DNA of 10,198 bases. Origin: Ochromonadaceae sp. CCMP2298. Its lineage: Eukaryota > Sar > Synurophyceae > Ochromonadales > Ochromonadaceae. The notes beneath the pieces are model-generated. The model was not told the origin of the DNA, ran no database searches, and saw nothing but the letters and a program-made list of their open reading frames with translations. Of the stretch, positions 1 through 6,989 are shown piece after piece. The stretch spans positions 1-10,198 of the forward strand of contig MU634783.1 of assembly GCA_026770595.1 (NCBI GenBank), in the 5' to 3' direction. Both the position numbers and the translations under genes were made by a program. Each line of letters starts with the position of its first letter. The first letter of the stretch is position 1.

Positions 1-1
1 A

Positions 2-220
2 GGGGAGGTATGTGAGGGGCGGGAGCACGGTCCGAGCATAACTAATTCGGAGGCAAAAATGGGGCAGGAGGGGGGCAGTTTTCAGAATGGAATGATGGAG
101 GGGGAGGGGGAGGGGGAGGAGGAGGGTAAAGGGAGGCGGAATGGCAACGGGGGCAACGGGGGGGACAAGGGGGAGGAGCGGAAACTTGAAACGGGCAGGA
201 AAAGGTCTCGAAACAATTAA
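2..220 (+). CDS. possible 3' end of a Gly/Glu-rich gene, cut by the left edge
   Basis: A plus-strand frame is open from base 2 to a TAA at 218-220 (about 72 residues, with internal Met at 59). It is rich in Gly, Glu and Asn and ends in a basic cluster (GRKRSRNN) that resembles a nuclear localisation signal. No domain is recognisable. A classic donor (GAG|GTATGT at 8) and an acceptor (TTTTCAG ending at 85) would remove 78 bp without changing frame, so part of this may be intron. The opposite strand also has a frame (260-42) with a run of prolines, which comes from the same purine-rich tract at 90-135. Low complexity makes either reading weak; the plus frame is preferred because it runs off the edge and ends in a charged tail typical of real C-termini. 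Function unknown. Confidence 0.25.
   Translation, partial: GEVCEGREHGPSITNSEAKMGQEGGSFQNGMMEGEGEGEEEGKGRRNGNGGNGGDKGEERKLETGRKRSRNN
93..130 (+). repeat. G-rich purine tract (GGGGGA repeats)
   Basis: Several runs of four to five G separated by single A form a purine-only tract. Four or more G-runs at close spacing make it a candidate for G-quadruplex or triplex structure. It also causes the poly-Glu/Gly and poly-Pro readings on the two strands. Confidence 0.6.
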
Positions 221-258
221 AAAACACGGGGGCTGGGGAGTGGATAGGGTGTGCCCCC

Positions 259-313
259 ACTGAGGACTTTTTAAACCCCTCCTGCTAACTGAGGAGGGCT
301 TTTGAACCCCCAG
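259..313. repeat. imperfect two-copy direct repeat
   Basis: Two adjacent related copies start with ACTGAGGA at 259 and 288 and continue through a T-run into AAACCCC or GAACCCC. The CCCTCC of the first copy can also pair with GGAGGG of the second. The block lies just after the stop of the left-edge frame. Confidence 0.5.
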
Positions 314-374
314 GATGGGGCTGTATGCTGTACCGTACTGTAAATCATGTGTGTGACAGGACAGATAGATATGG

Positions 375-500
375 CGCTGTGGCTGCTGCTGCTACGCTAT
401 TCTGCTATTACTAAGCTGCTATGCTGCTGGTAGTGCTGTAGTGCTGCTGCTGCTCTATGCTGTTGCTTTTGCTGCTGCTAACGTACTGCAGTGCTGTGCT
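375..500. repeat. GCT/CTG-rich interrupted microsatellite
   Basis: An irregular run of GCT/CTG triplets broken by TAT, TAC and TAG. It creates an apparent Leu/Ala-rich frame at 441-827 that is probably not a gene. It lies between the convergent 3' ends of the left-edge frame and the protease gene. The rest of 300-650 has no recognisable gene; at 548-613 there are two loose copies of the repeat core found in the introns (GGGTTCATACACA, GGGTTCAAATACAC). Confidence 0.7.
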
Positions 501-650
501 CAGTGTACTCTCTGCGTTGCGGTATTTAATCACGTAATGAGCTCTAGTTTGGGTTCATACACATTTTCTTATATACACATCGTGGGTTCAAATACACGTG
601 GTTTATATACACTGAATAAAAAACAGTACTGTAAAAACCTCAGACCCCCC

Positions 651-688
651 CCCACCCTATGTGGGTTCGCCCACCCTATGTGGGTTCG
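651..688. repeat. 19-bp tandem duplication overlapping the protease stop codon
   Basis: Two perfect copies of CCCACCCTATGTGGGTTCG occupy 651-669 and 670-688. Each contains CCCAC and GTGGG separated by five bases, so each can form a small hairpin. The second copy contains the last codons and the TAG stop of the minus-strand protease gene. Confidence 0.85.
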
Positions 689-2841
689 TAGGTCCACATA
701 CTTCTCAATTCCCCGTTTGCCAGCCCGGTCCCCAAAACAGCCACTGCCATCGAGGGCACGAGGAAGAGCAGTGCGGGGTCCCCTCCCCCCGTCTGCAGCA
801 CCTCCAGGGCCAGGCAGCCTACCATAAAACCCACCAAACTGGCCGGGAATAATCGCCTCCTATCACGTACAGTACGTACACTTTCATTACTATCGCCCTT
901 GTCGCCGCTACTAGCGCTACTTTCGATATTTTTACCGCTACTCTCGCCGCTTTTGCCCTTTCTCTCGCCCTCTTCGTTACTCTGACTCTCGTCATACCTC
1001 AGCGCCCAGCTGGCCAGCATGCAGGGGAAGACCACGTCCGCCAGCCCCAGCCCGTCTGACACGCGACCCCCCAGAGCCACCACCAGCAAGCCGGGGGCCC
1101 AGGTACGTATGCCTGCCCCCACCATCCCCATTCCGGCAGCAGTAGGTGCAGCCCCGGCCCCAGCAGCTCCCAAACTGACCACCCCACCCCCCGCAGCCCC
1201 ACCCCCCGCCGCAGCAGCCGCAGCTCCAACCTTGGCTCCCACCGCCCCCGCAGAAGCACCCACAGCACCTATAGACACAGCAGGTGCGCTGGCTATCCCC
1301 ACCTTGGCCCTGGCCACTGCCTCCATTATCGACTGACCCCCGTCCGTCAGCTGTCGTATGTCGTATGTATGTGTTATAGTATAGGTATTGTATGAGTTAT
1401 TGTGTGTATTATAGGGAGGTTTAATATTCGTAATATAAGCGGTTAAGTTAGAGAAATAGGGTTTAAATAGGGGTAAGATAGGATAAATAGGGGCGAAAGG
1501 GTTTTAAAAGGGTTCAAATTGGGGTAAAATAGGGTTTAAATAGGCGTTAAATAGAGGTTAAATAGGTGTTGGGGTTAAATAGGATAAATAGGAGTTTAAA
1601 CAGTGTTGTACCTGCTGTGTTCCCAGCACCGCCACCACATCATATGCCACCAAACCAGCCAGCGCAGCGAGAACAGTGGGCAGGCGGGGCAATTGCACGG
1701 CTCTGGCGGTGGTAATGGCGATACACATGTTGACGATATTCTGCACTGGCCACTGAATATTTTGGAGGGGAATAAGCCCTAGTTGGGGGAGGTTGGGTAG
1801 GTAGGCTAGGAGCACCAACGCCCCTGCGATGGCGACTGACAGAGAGTCAGACTTGTCATTTGACTTGTCAACTGACTCTGATCCCTCTGTCAGACTGTCA
1901 TATACTCCCTCTGATCCCACTAATCCCCCCTTTTCCTGACTCTTGGATCCCCCCGTGGTCCTCACTGCAGACACCTCGCTCTTGGTGAACAGCCAGCACA
2001 CCAGACCGGTAGGCAGCAGAGACAGATAGGATAGATAGGGCGCTGCTCGAAACGCCGCCTTCAGCTGCTCCAGGAGAGTCAGGAATGCGGATGTAGAGTC
2101 AGGAGGAGCCGTTACGCCCGTTCCAGTGTTCAGCAGGGCAAAGGACCCTATCAATGCTGCGGAGAGAGCTATGGGCAGGAAGGCTGCCTGCGCCTCGTCC
2201 GACACGTTGTCTGCAGACCCGTAGAACTCCTGCACTGCTGCTGCTTTCTCTTTCCTCACTCGTTTCTCCTCCTTCTCTTTCGCCGACAGTGTAGAGTCTG
2301 TGGCAGCGGCCGAGTCAACATCATCGGTAACTTCGTTGTCGATATCTTTGAAGTCGGCTAGCAGCGGCCCCACGCGCAGCCCATCCAGCAGCGGGAAGCC
2401 CTCAAAAGCTCCATCGTTGATTTGCATCAGCCGCTGCCCCAATCGGACCGGCTCTGTGTACGCCCGTGTTGCGGAGATGTACAACGTCGCGAAGGCGAGC
2501 GAGTAGAGGTAGAGTCTTTTTGAGAGCAATAGGGCCAGTATGTAGTACTGCCGACTCTCGGGTGGTATGGAGAAGTCCACCACCCTGTCCAGCAGTGCGG
2601 GGAGGGCTAAAGAGGCTAGGGGCAGAGCTAGGAAGGCTGCAGCGTAAGTTATCAGGCTGGGTCGTACGGGACTGGGACTGGGACTTCCTACACCTCCGGG
2701 ACTGATTGTGCCGGGATCGAGGGAATTCAGCTGACTTCTGGTTTGCTTGGAGATAGCATGGCGAAGGCTCCGGGCTGGCACACGGTAAGATGCAGCGCGC
2801 AGTAGGAGGCAGAGGGTGAAGACGAGATGCAAGCACTTCAT
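676..2841 (-). CDS. signal-peptide-peptidase-like intramembrane aspartyl protease, probably organelle-targeted
   Basis: Two exons, 2841-1612 and 1350-676, are joined in phase 0 across a 261-bp intron (CAG|GTACAA ... CGACAG|CTGACG), giving 634 residues. The fold is that of GxGD proteases, which cut substrates within the membrane. Visible family signatures: WPVQNI at 364-369; first catalytic Asp in AYD (D401), followed by VLGT; second catalytic Asp in GLAD (D515); and the PAL motif at 602-604 with LFLVP. About nine hydrophobic segments fit the family topology. The family's GxGD is here GLAD, with Ala just before Asp. A long Ala/Gly-rich stretch (about 425-490) precedes the second catalytic helix, and a Ser/Glu/Lys-rich insert (about 530-576) follows it. 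The chosen start MKCLHLVF gives a hydrophobic signal peptide ending AAS, then Tyr19 and a basic, Ser-rich stretch, as in bipartite plastid presequences. An upstream in-frame ATG at 2997 would add 52 hydrophilic residues and bury the signal. Family assignment is firm; start and location are inferred. Confidence 0.85.
1351..1611 (-). other. intron of the protease gene, filled with CTATTTAACCCC-like repeats
   Basis: The sense strand has donor GTACAA and acceptor CGACAG. Joining at these sites keeps the frame and links GTQQ to LTDGGQS, between the two catalytic helices. At least ten degenerate copies of CCTATTTAACCCC are spaced about 10-20 bp apart. They resemble the pyrimidine-rich repeats in the heme lyase and aminotransferase introns but with shorter spacing. 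Confidence 0.75.
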
Positions 2842-3216
2842 GTGTGATATCGGCAGCTGCTCTGCCGGCTGACTCCCCTGGTTTGCTGCTCTCCTGAATC
2901 CAGATTGACCCTGCTGACTGACTGCTGTGACCGACTGCTCTGCTGTTTGCCTGCTCTCTGCTGGTGGTGAGAAAGAGGCAACAGCGTGAGAAATCATTCT
3001 GCGAAGAAATCGAAATCTGCTGACGTTTTCGGGCAGCAAGAATTCGTTCGCAAGAAGAATATTCGAATTTCGGAACTTGTCTTTATCTGTGCAAAACACC
3101 CATCAAAATGATCGACGGAGAGGGGGCTTTTTGTGAGGTCCACAAAAATCTTTGATCTTTGGCCACAGAAGAGGCGGCCTCATCTGCGCCACAATCGCGC
3201 GTCGTGCGTCACAATG

Positions 3217-3248
3217 AAGCGAAGAATAGTAAGTACTTATCTTCGCTT
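3217..3248. repeat. small inverted repeat
   Basis: AAGCGAAGA at 3217-3225 is the exact reverse complement of TCTTCGCTT at 3240-3248. Within the loop, TAAGT and ACTTA also pair, leaving a four-base bulge. It lies about 220-400 bp upstream of the possible protease starts and could be a protein-binding site or chance. Confidence 0.45.
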
Positions 3249-4453
3249 CTTTGTCCACAATCTTTCTGGTTGTCCAGGTGGTGCGATCAGGCGGTGCGAT
3301 CGAGCTGCGTGTTATGCAGGGAATCGGCTCCACGGCGCATGGCTGATGCAGTGGATAGGACGGTCTTCCTCAAGATCAAGAATGCTCGAATAGATGCAAT
3401 CATGATGAGTGGACAGCTCCTTTGGACCATCGCAATAGGCTGATCTGCACTCTGTGCGGGCTCGGAAAGCCCCAGGGTACGGCAAAGGTCCTCCGCAAGG
3501 TAATTGCACGCTTTGAATGTCTTTGTTATCTGTTGTCCTGCCGCGAGCATTTATTTGAGCGCGATGATTAGAAAACATTCCTCGTTTCAGAGATTCGCTG
3601 TCACTCTCCGAGAGGAGAGATCTTTCAGCGGAGCATGAGACCAAACCATCAAGTTCAATTACCATGACGCGCTCCTATTTTTTGCACTACTACCTCTGTG
3701 CCTGCCTCTGTGCCTGCTCGACAGAGTCAACGCTAGACTCACAATTTTTTCTATTCCCGTTCTCTTAGTTGGTGCAGGAAGGAGGTGCAAGGGTCCAGTG
3801 GATCGGCACTAGGGACTGCGTTAATGCCGAGAAGATGTAAGATGTACCGCAACCCTCGCTCTGTATGGGTCTCAGTTGTCTGTGTACGTGTACGTGTATT
3901 TGGAGGTGTATTGTTGTCTCTGTTTATTGTTTTTTGTGACGACCATATGCTGTATTATGCTGTATTATGCTGTACTATGCATTTCCTCTCCATCAGCAGA
4001 TAGCATTTTCCCAGTAATGCTCCCTGTGTGCAACTTGTTGCTAGAGAGGATAGATAGACCCATCGGGTCTGATAAGTGAACGCCTCCTCAAAAATGGGAC
4101 CCGACTGCAGTGAAGCTTGTTAAAATGACAGGCGGCACTGCAGTACGACCCAAATATATACAGTTTTGTGCGCGGTTCTTAAATTATCTTATATACGTTC
4201 ATGTTATCCGTACTGTTGTCCCCTTCTGTTGTCTCCTCCATACTAATTTGTTAATCGCACTAACCCCAACATCCCCTCTGTTTTAGGAACTCGCCTCGAA
4301 TAGGCACTAACATAGGCAAAAACATAGGCAAATCCGGCAGCGCAGGAGACTTATCTGGCGACAGCTACGATGCCGATATATCTATTTATATACATCAATA
4401 TATAAGACACGTCATCGTATAGGTCGCCTTTCGCGTCTCCTTCGCAGCTGGGT

Positions 4454-4568
4454 CGCAGAGTCCAAGGTCGCGAAGCCACTGGCTATTCCGAAGCCACTGG
4501 CTATTCCGAAGCCACTAGGGCTGGGGATCTTCGGAATAGCCACTTGTGTCACGACCTTGGACTCGGCG
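4454..4568. repeat. inverted-repeat element with internal 18-bp direct repeats
   Basis: The outer arms 4454-4470 and 4552-4568 are reverse complements over 17 bp with one mismatch; 13 bp (GAGTCCAAGGTCG) match without a break. Inside, GGCTATTCCGAAGCCACT occurs at 4481-4498 and 4499-4516, preceded by a partial copy at 4471-4480. A single inverted copy (CTTCGGAATAGCCA, 4529-4542) can pair with either direct copy. The whole could fold into a two-tier hairpin. It resembles a miniature inverted-repeat element; no target duplication was found beside it. It lies outside any gene. Confidence 0.8.
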
Positions 4569-4835
4569 ATAAAACTAATTTTAAACCTATTGAATTAGCT
4601 GTTAATATAAGTAAAAGCCGATTCAATGCAAAATATACCGCCTTGGGAACCCCACACGACCCCCTTGTCTGGCGATATTTTATACTTCCAGGGTAGTAGA
4701 ATGGTTGACGGGCCGCTCTTTCGATACCTCGTAGGTGCAAAGCATTACAAAGAGATTTATTTGAAAAGTTTTATAAAAAAACCCTTACCAGCTTATCATA
4801 CTATCACGCTATTTCTCAGGTGGGGGGCCGCTCTT

Positions 4836-4910
4836 GGGACTCCCGTATTGGGACTACTTGGGACTGGTCCCGGTATTGGGACTCTTAGGACTCCCGGTAT
4901 TGGGACTTGC
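4836..4910. repeat. GGGACT / GGTATTGGGACT minisatellite
   Basis: Degenerate copies of CCCGGTATTGGGACT recur through this segment. On the minus strand it encodes the SPNTGSPK-like repeats at the end of the probable last exon of the heme lyase gene, so if that exon is real the protein tail comes from this repeat. Confidence 0.6.
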
Positions 4911-6445
4911 GTCGACTGCTTGGAAGAAGGGGCTGCTCATGAGGCACCACTTGGGCAGACTACGTTGATGACAACATAGAGGGGGGTGATACACATAGCA
5001 AAATAGAGGGGGGGTTAATACACAGTTTGTCGCGAACAGTACCGTACGCATACATATATGTACTATGTACAGTACGTACTTTTCCTTTAGTGCGTACAGT
5101 ACAGTACAGAGTACGTACAGTACACAGTACGTACAGTCCACAGTGCGTACCTGAAGGGCTGGAACCTCTGCCTGAAGGCGAAGCTGAGCCGTGCCACCAA
5201 TGCCCCCGCGCTGTCCACTGCCGGCCTCACGTCCAGATATATAGACACGGGCTTGTTCTATATTGTAGTATAGCGTGTGGAGGGTTTTAGTATAGAGGGG
5301 GTTAAATGCACATTATAGAGTGTAGGGGGGGTTTTATACACGAGCCTTACTCACCTTCCCCACGTGAGTAGAGGCTCCCCCGTAGAAGTCGATCACATAG
5401 CGCACCTCCTTGCCGTGCCGGTCCACCACCCAATCGTGTCGGTCGAAAGGCTTCGTATAAGCATTGTAGTTGAGGAGGGGGTTAAATGCACATTACAGTA
5501 TGGAAGGAGGGGGTTAAATAAGTCTTATAGTATAGAGGGGTTACCTTCGTATAACCCATCCAGTTTAACAGGATGGCTTTGGGTGACATGTCCTTGGGGC
5601 GACCGATGAAGCGTACCTATTATATAGGAGGGGGTTTAATACACGTAGAAGGGGTTTAATACACATTATAGTATATGAGGGGGTTAAATACACATAGTAT
5701 AGAGGTAAGCGTACCAGCTTGGGTGCCGGGTTGCCGCTGTAGGACTCCCACTCCTTGACCTTGGACCAGCCCTGCTCGTTCACGTTGTTGTGGATGAACA
5801 GCACCACGGGGATGTCCACCTGTGACGGGGTGAAGTATGGAATGTGTATTGGGGTGGGATTGCGGTTAGGGGCGTGGGTGGGGGTGCGGGTGGGGGTATG
5901 CATGTGGATGCTATGTGCATTTAACCCTCTACGCACCTCCGCAGGGCTGTATCCCTTCCTCTTCATGGCGTTGAAGTACTGCTGCTCTGAGGGATAGACC
6001 CACTTGTCAATATCAGCAGAGGGCTGGTGTGCGGGGCTGAAGGATCCCTTGGGAATGGTGGAGACCTGTAGTAGTGGGGGTTATAGAGGGGGTTATAGAG
6101 GGGGTTATAGAGGGGGTCATAGAGGAGGTTACATGGACATAGTATAGAAGGAGTGGGTTCCTGACAGTATATAACGAAACGGGGTTAATACGCACATAGA
6201 AGGCCCACCTCTCACCCCCCACACTCCCATACCCACCCTCACACCCGCACCCCTACCCTCACCTTTCTCCTCACAGAGAGGTCGTTCTGCTGTCCAGGGT
6301 ATCTGTCCTGCCCGAAGGCCATATCGTTCGCAGGGGCGTTGTAAGAGGCACTAGCACTGGGGGCTGACTTGTGGTCAACTGGGCATCCGTCGCTCTGCCC
6401 TGCCCCCTCTTTCGCCTTGTGATCCACTGGGCAGCCTTCCTCCAT
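4854..6445 (-). CDS. HCCS: holocytochrome c synthase (cytochrome c heme lyase, System III)
   Basis: This enzyme of the mitochondrial intermembrane space attaches heme covalently to the CXXCH motif of apocytochrome c. Exons on the minus strand: 6445-6263, 6065-5937, 5819-5715, 5616-5545, 5450-5355, 5257-5151 and probably 4959-4854. The first five junctions are all phase 0. The predicted protein is 265 residues, close to the usual 265-270. Two identical CPVDHK heme-regulatory-type motifs lie at residues 5-10 and 21-26. Conserved blocks follow: [14 protein letters not shown], the heme-ligand His114 in [21 protein letters not shown], the second conserved His168 in [16 protein letters not shown], and LDVRPAVDS. 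If the last splice is not used, the frame reads 21 residues past FQPF into GTAC repeats and stops at 5087, giving 251 residues. The splice is preferred because 4960-5150 carries the intron-type repeat and valid ends. Identity is certain; the last exon is not. Confidence 0.92.
4960..5150 (-). other. probable sixth intron of heme lyase, with GTAC-rich tract
   Basis: The sense ends are TTCAG|GTACGC and CAACGTAG|TCTGCC. The 5' half (5040-5150) is dense in GTAC, ACGTAC and ACAGTAC words that can pair in many registers. The 3' half has two copies of the intron repeat core (TGTGTATTAACCCC and TGTGTATCACCCC). Splicing here joins phase 2 and opens a 34-residue terminal frame. Confidence 0.5.
5258..5354 (-). 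other. fifth heme lyase intron, with repeat units
   Basis: The ends are GGGGAAG|GTGAGTAAG and CAATATAG|AACAAG, in phase 0. An alternative acceptor six bases downstream (AACAAG|CCC) would drop two residues in frame. The body has copies of the intron unit (TATAATGTGCATTTAACCCC and relatives). Confidence 0.8.
5451..5544 (-). mobile_element. fourth heme lyase intron, introner-like, with 10-bp flanking direct repeat
   Basis: This 94-bp intron starts GTAACCCC after ...TTATACGAAG, and ends ...TTATACGAAG before CCTTTC. The 10-bp repeat is exact (plus-strand CTTCGTATAA at 5451-5460 and 5545-5554) and differs at both outer bases. The upstream copy is coding (YTK). The downstream copy is intronic and its last two bases are the AG acceptor. 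Deleting the intron with one repeat copy restores [11 protein letters not shown], a conserved block. The body carries two copies of the shared intron unit. Presence of the repeat is fact; origin by insertion is inference. Confidence 0.7.
5617..5714 (-). mobile_element. third heme lyase intron, introner-like, with 9-bp flanking direct repeat
   Basis: This 98-bp intron begins CTG|GTACGCTTACC and ends AATAG|GTACGCTTCATC. The exact repeat is GGTACGCTT (plus-strand AAGCGTACC at 5609-5617 and 5707-5715). Here the upstream copy supplies the GT donor and the downstream copy opens the next exon (VRF). This is the reverse of the next intron, where the repeat supplies the acceptor. The body has three copies of the shared unit, including TATAATGTGTATTAAACCCC. 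Confidence 0.7.
5820..5936 (-). other. second heme lyase intron, repeat unit inverted
   Basis: The ends are GCGGAG|GTGCGT and GTCACAG|GTGGAC, in phase 0. Next to the donor the sense strand reads GAGGGTTAAATGCACATAG, which is the shared intron unit in the opposite orientation to neighbouring introns. The rest is a degenerate CACCC/GCACCCCC pyrimidine-rich tract. Confidence 0.75.
6066..6262 (-). other. first heme lyase intron, with 12-bp tandem repeat
   Basis: The ends are GAAAG|GTGAGG and CTACTACAG|GTCTCC, in phase 0. Near the acceptor, four tandem 12-bp units (plus strand GGGGGTTATAGA; 6076-6123, the last with one change) form a pyrimidine-rich array in the transcript. The 5' part is G-rich, and a single shared-unit core (GCGTATTAACCCC) lies in the middle. 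Confidence 0.8.
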
Positions 6446-6989
6446 GGTTCAGTTGAATCTTCCGATCTTCGGATGGGTATTCTGTACGGTAAGGTGAGCT
6501 CCCAGGTGCCCTGCTGGTGAACCGCCGTCGATGCGCGCAAGACCTCAACTGTCCAAGATAGGCTCACAAGAGTTGTTGGGGGAGGTGAGAGAACAACAGC
6601 AAGAAGGATCGTTCTCTGTTCTCTGCCCCTTCTCGATCGGAGGGGGGCTCCCAGCTTCGCTCTTCCCATTAAAAGACTCCGTCAGCCTGTCTCCCGAGAA
6701 GGGTTTATTGAGTTTTACTGCTATCTATTATTGGTGGAAAAAGGCTTTCAGCGCGAACGAAACGAGGGTCCTCTCTCTTCAGCAGTTCAGAGGTCTCTCT
6801 CCTGTGGGGACGATGTTTTAGAGCCCATCTCTGATTCCGTGATATAGGACCAGTGCGTTGGCAGTAGTGCGAAAGCAGTCGGCCAGTCACAGAAGTCACA
6901 GAAGTCGCAGAGAAGAATCACTAAATCGAAACTAAATCGAACACCCTCGGAGGCTATCTCTGCTATCTTATCCCTGATCTCTAAGAAAG
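6446..6989. promoter_or_regulatory. divergent promoter region between heme lyase and the RRM gene
   Basis: These 544 bp separate the start codons of two divergently transcribed genes, so both promoters and 5' leaders must lie here unless there are unseen 5' exons. No TATA box is evident. Close to the RRM start are short tandem repeats: CACAGAAGT twice (6888-6905) and ACTAAATCGAA twice (6920-6941). Frames in this interval show no recognisable protein. Confidence 0.5.

Larger units (their letters stand above)
2842..4853. other. gene-free interval with presumed promoter of the protease gene
   Basis: About 2 kb lies upstream of the protease start and beyond the heme lyase 3' end. Frames of 60-117 codons occur on both strands but none shows a domain, a conserved motif or a consistent exon structure. 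The part next to 2841-3100 is presumably the 5' leader and promoter of the protease gene; it is rich in TTCG/CGAA words, and no TATA box or other element can be named. Small tandem repeats occur at 3693-3716 (two copies of CCTCTGTGCCTG) and 3951-3980 (three copies of TGTATTATGC, the last with one change). No tRNA, rRNA or snRNA was recognised. Confidence 0.5.

Noticed and set aside
441-827. 128-codon plus-strand frame
   Set aside because: Its start lies in the GCT microsatellite and its end is antisense to the protease C-terminus; no motif or consistent composition.
1019-1336. 105-codon plus-strand Ala/Pro-rich frame
   Set aside because: Exact antisense of the Ala/Gly-rich part of the protease exon; the minus strand has the catalytic motif and explains the sequence.
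1558-1611. Continuation of the protease exon beyond GTQQ
   Set aside because: It reads into intron repeats and a stop; the GTACAA donor restores frame with the exon carrying the second catalytic motif.
2300-2836. Other frames on both strands inside the protease first exon
   Set aside because: Shadows of the long exon; none shows a domain.
3103-3665. Several overlapping 76-117-codon frames on both strands
   Set aside because: No recognisable motifs, no support from splice structure, and they overlap each other on opposite strands.
4030-4140. Possible small structured RNA (GACCCATCGGGTC hairpin near 4057-4069)
   Set aside because: The short stem is real but no tRNA, snRNA or other family features are present around it.
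4481-4516. Direct repeats as a possible CRISPR array
   Set aside because: Units are contiguous without spacers and the genome is eukaryotic.
4626-4979. 117-codon plus-strand frame
   Set aside because: Its second half is the GGGACT minisatellite antisense to the probable last heme lyase exon; no homology recognised.
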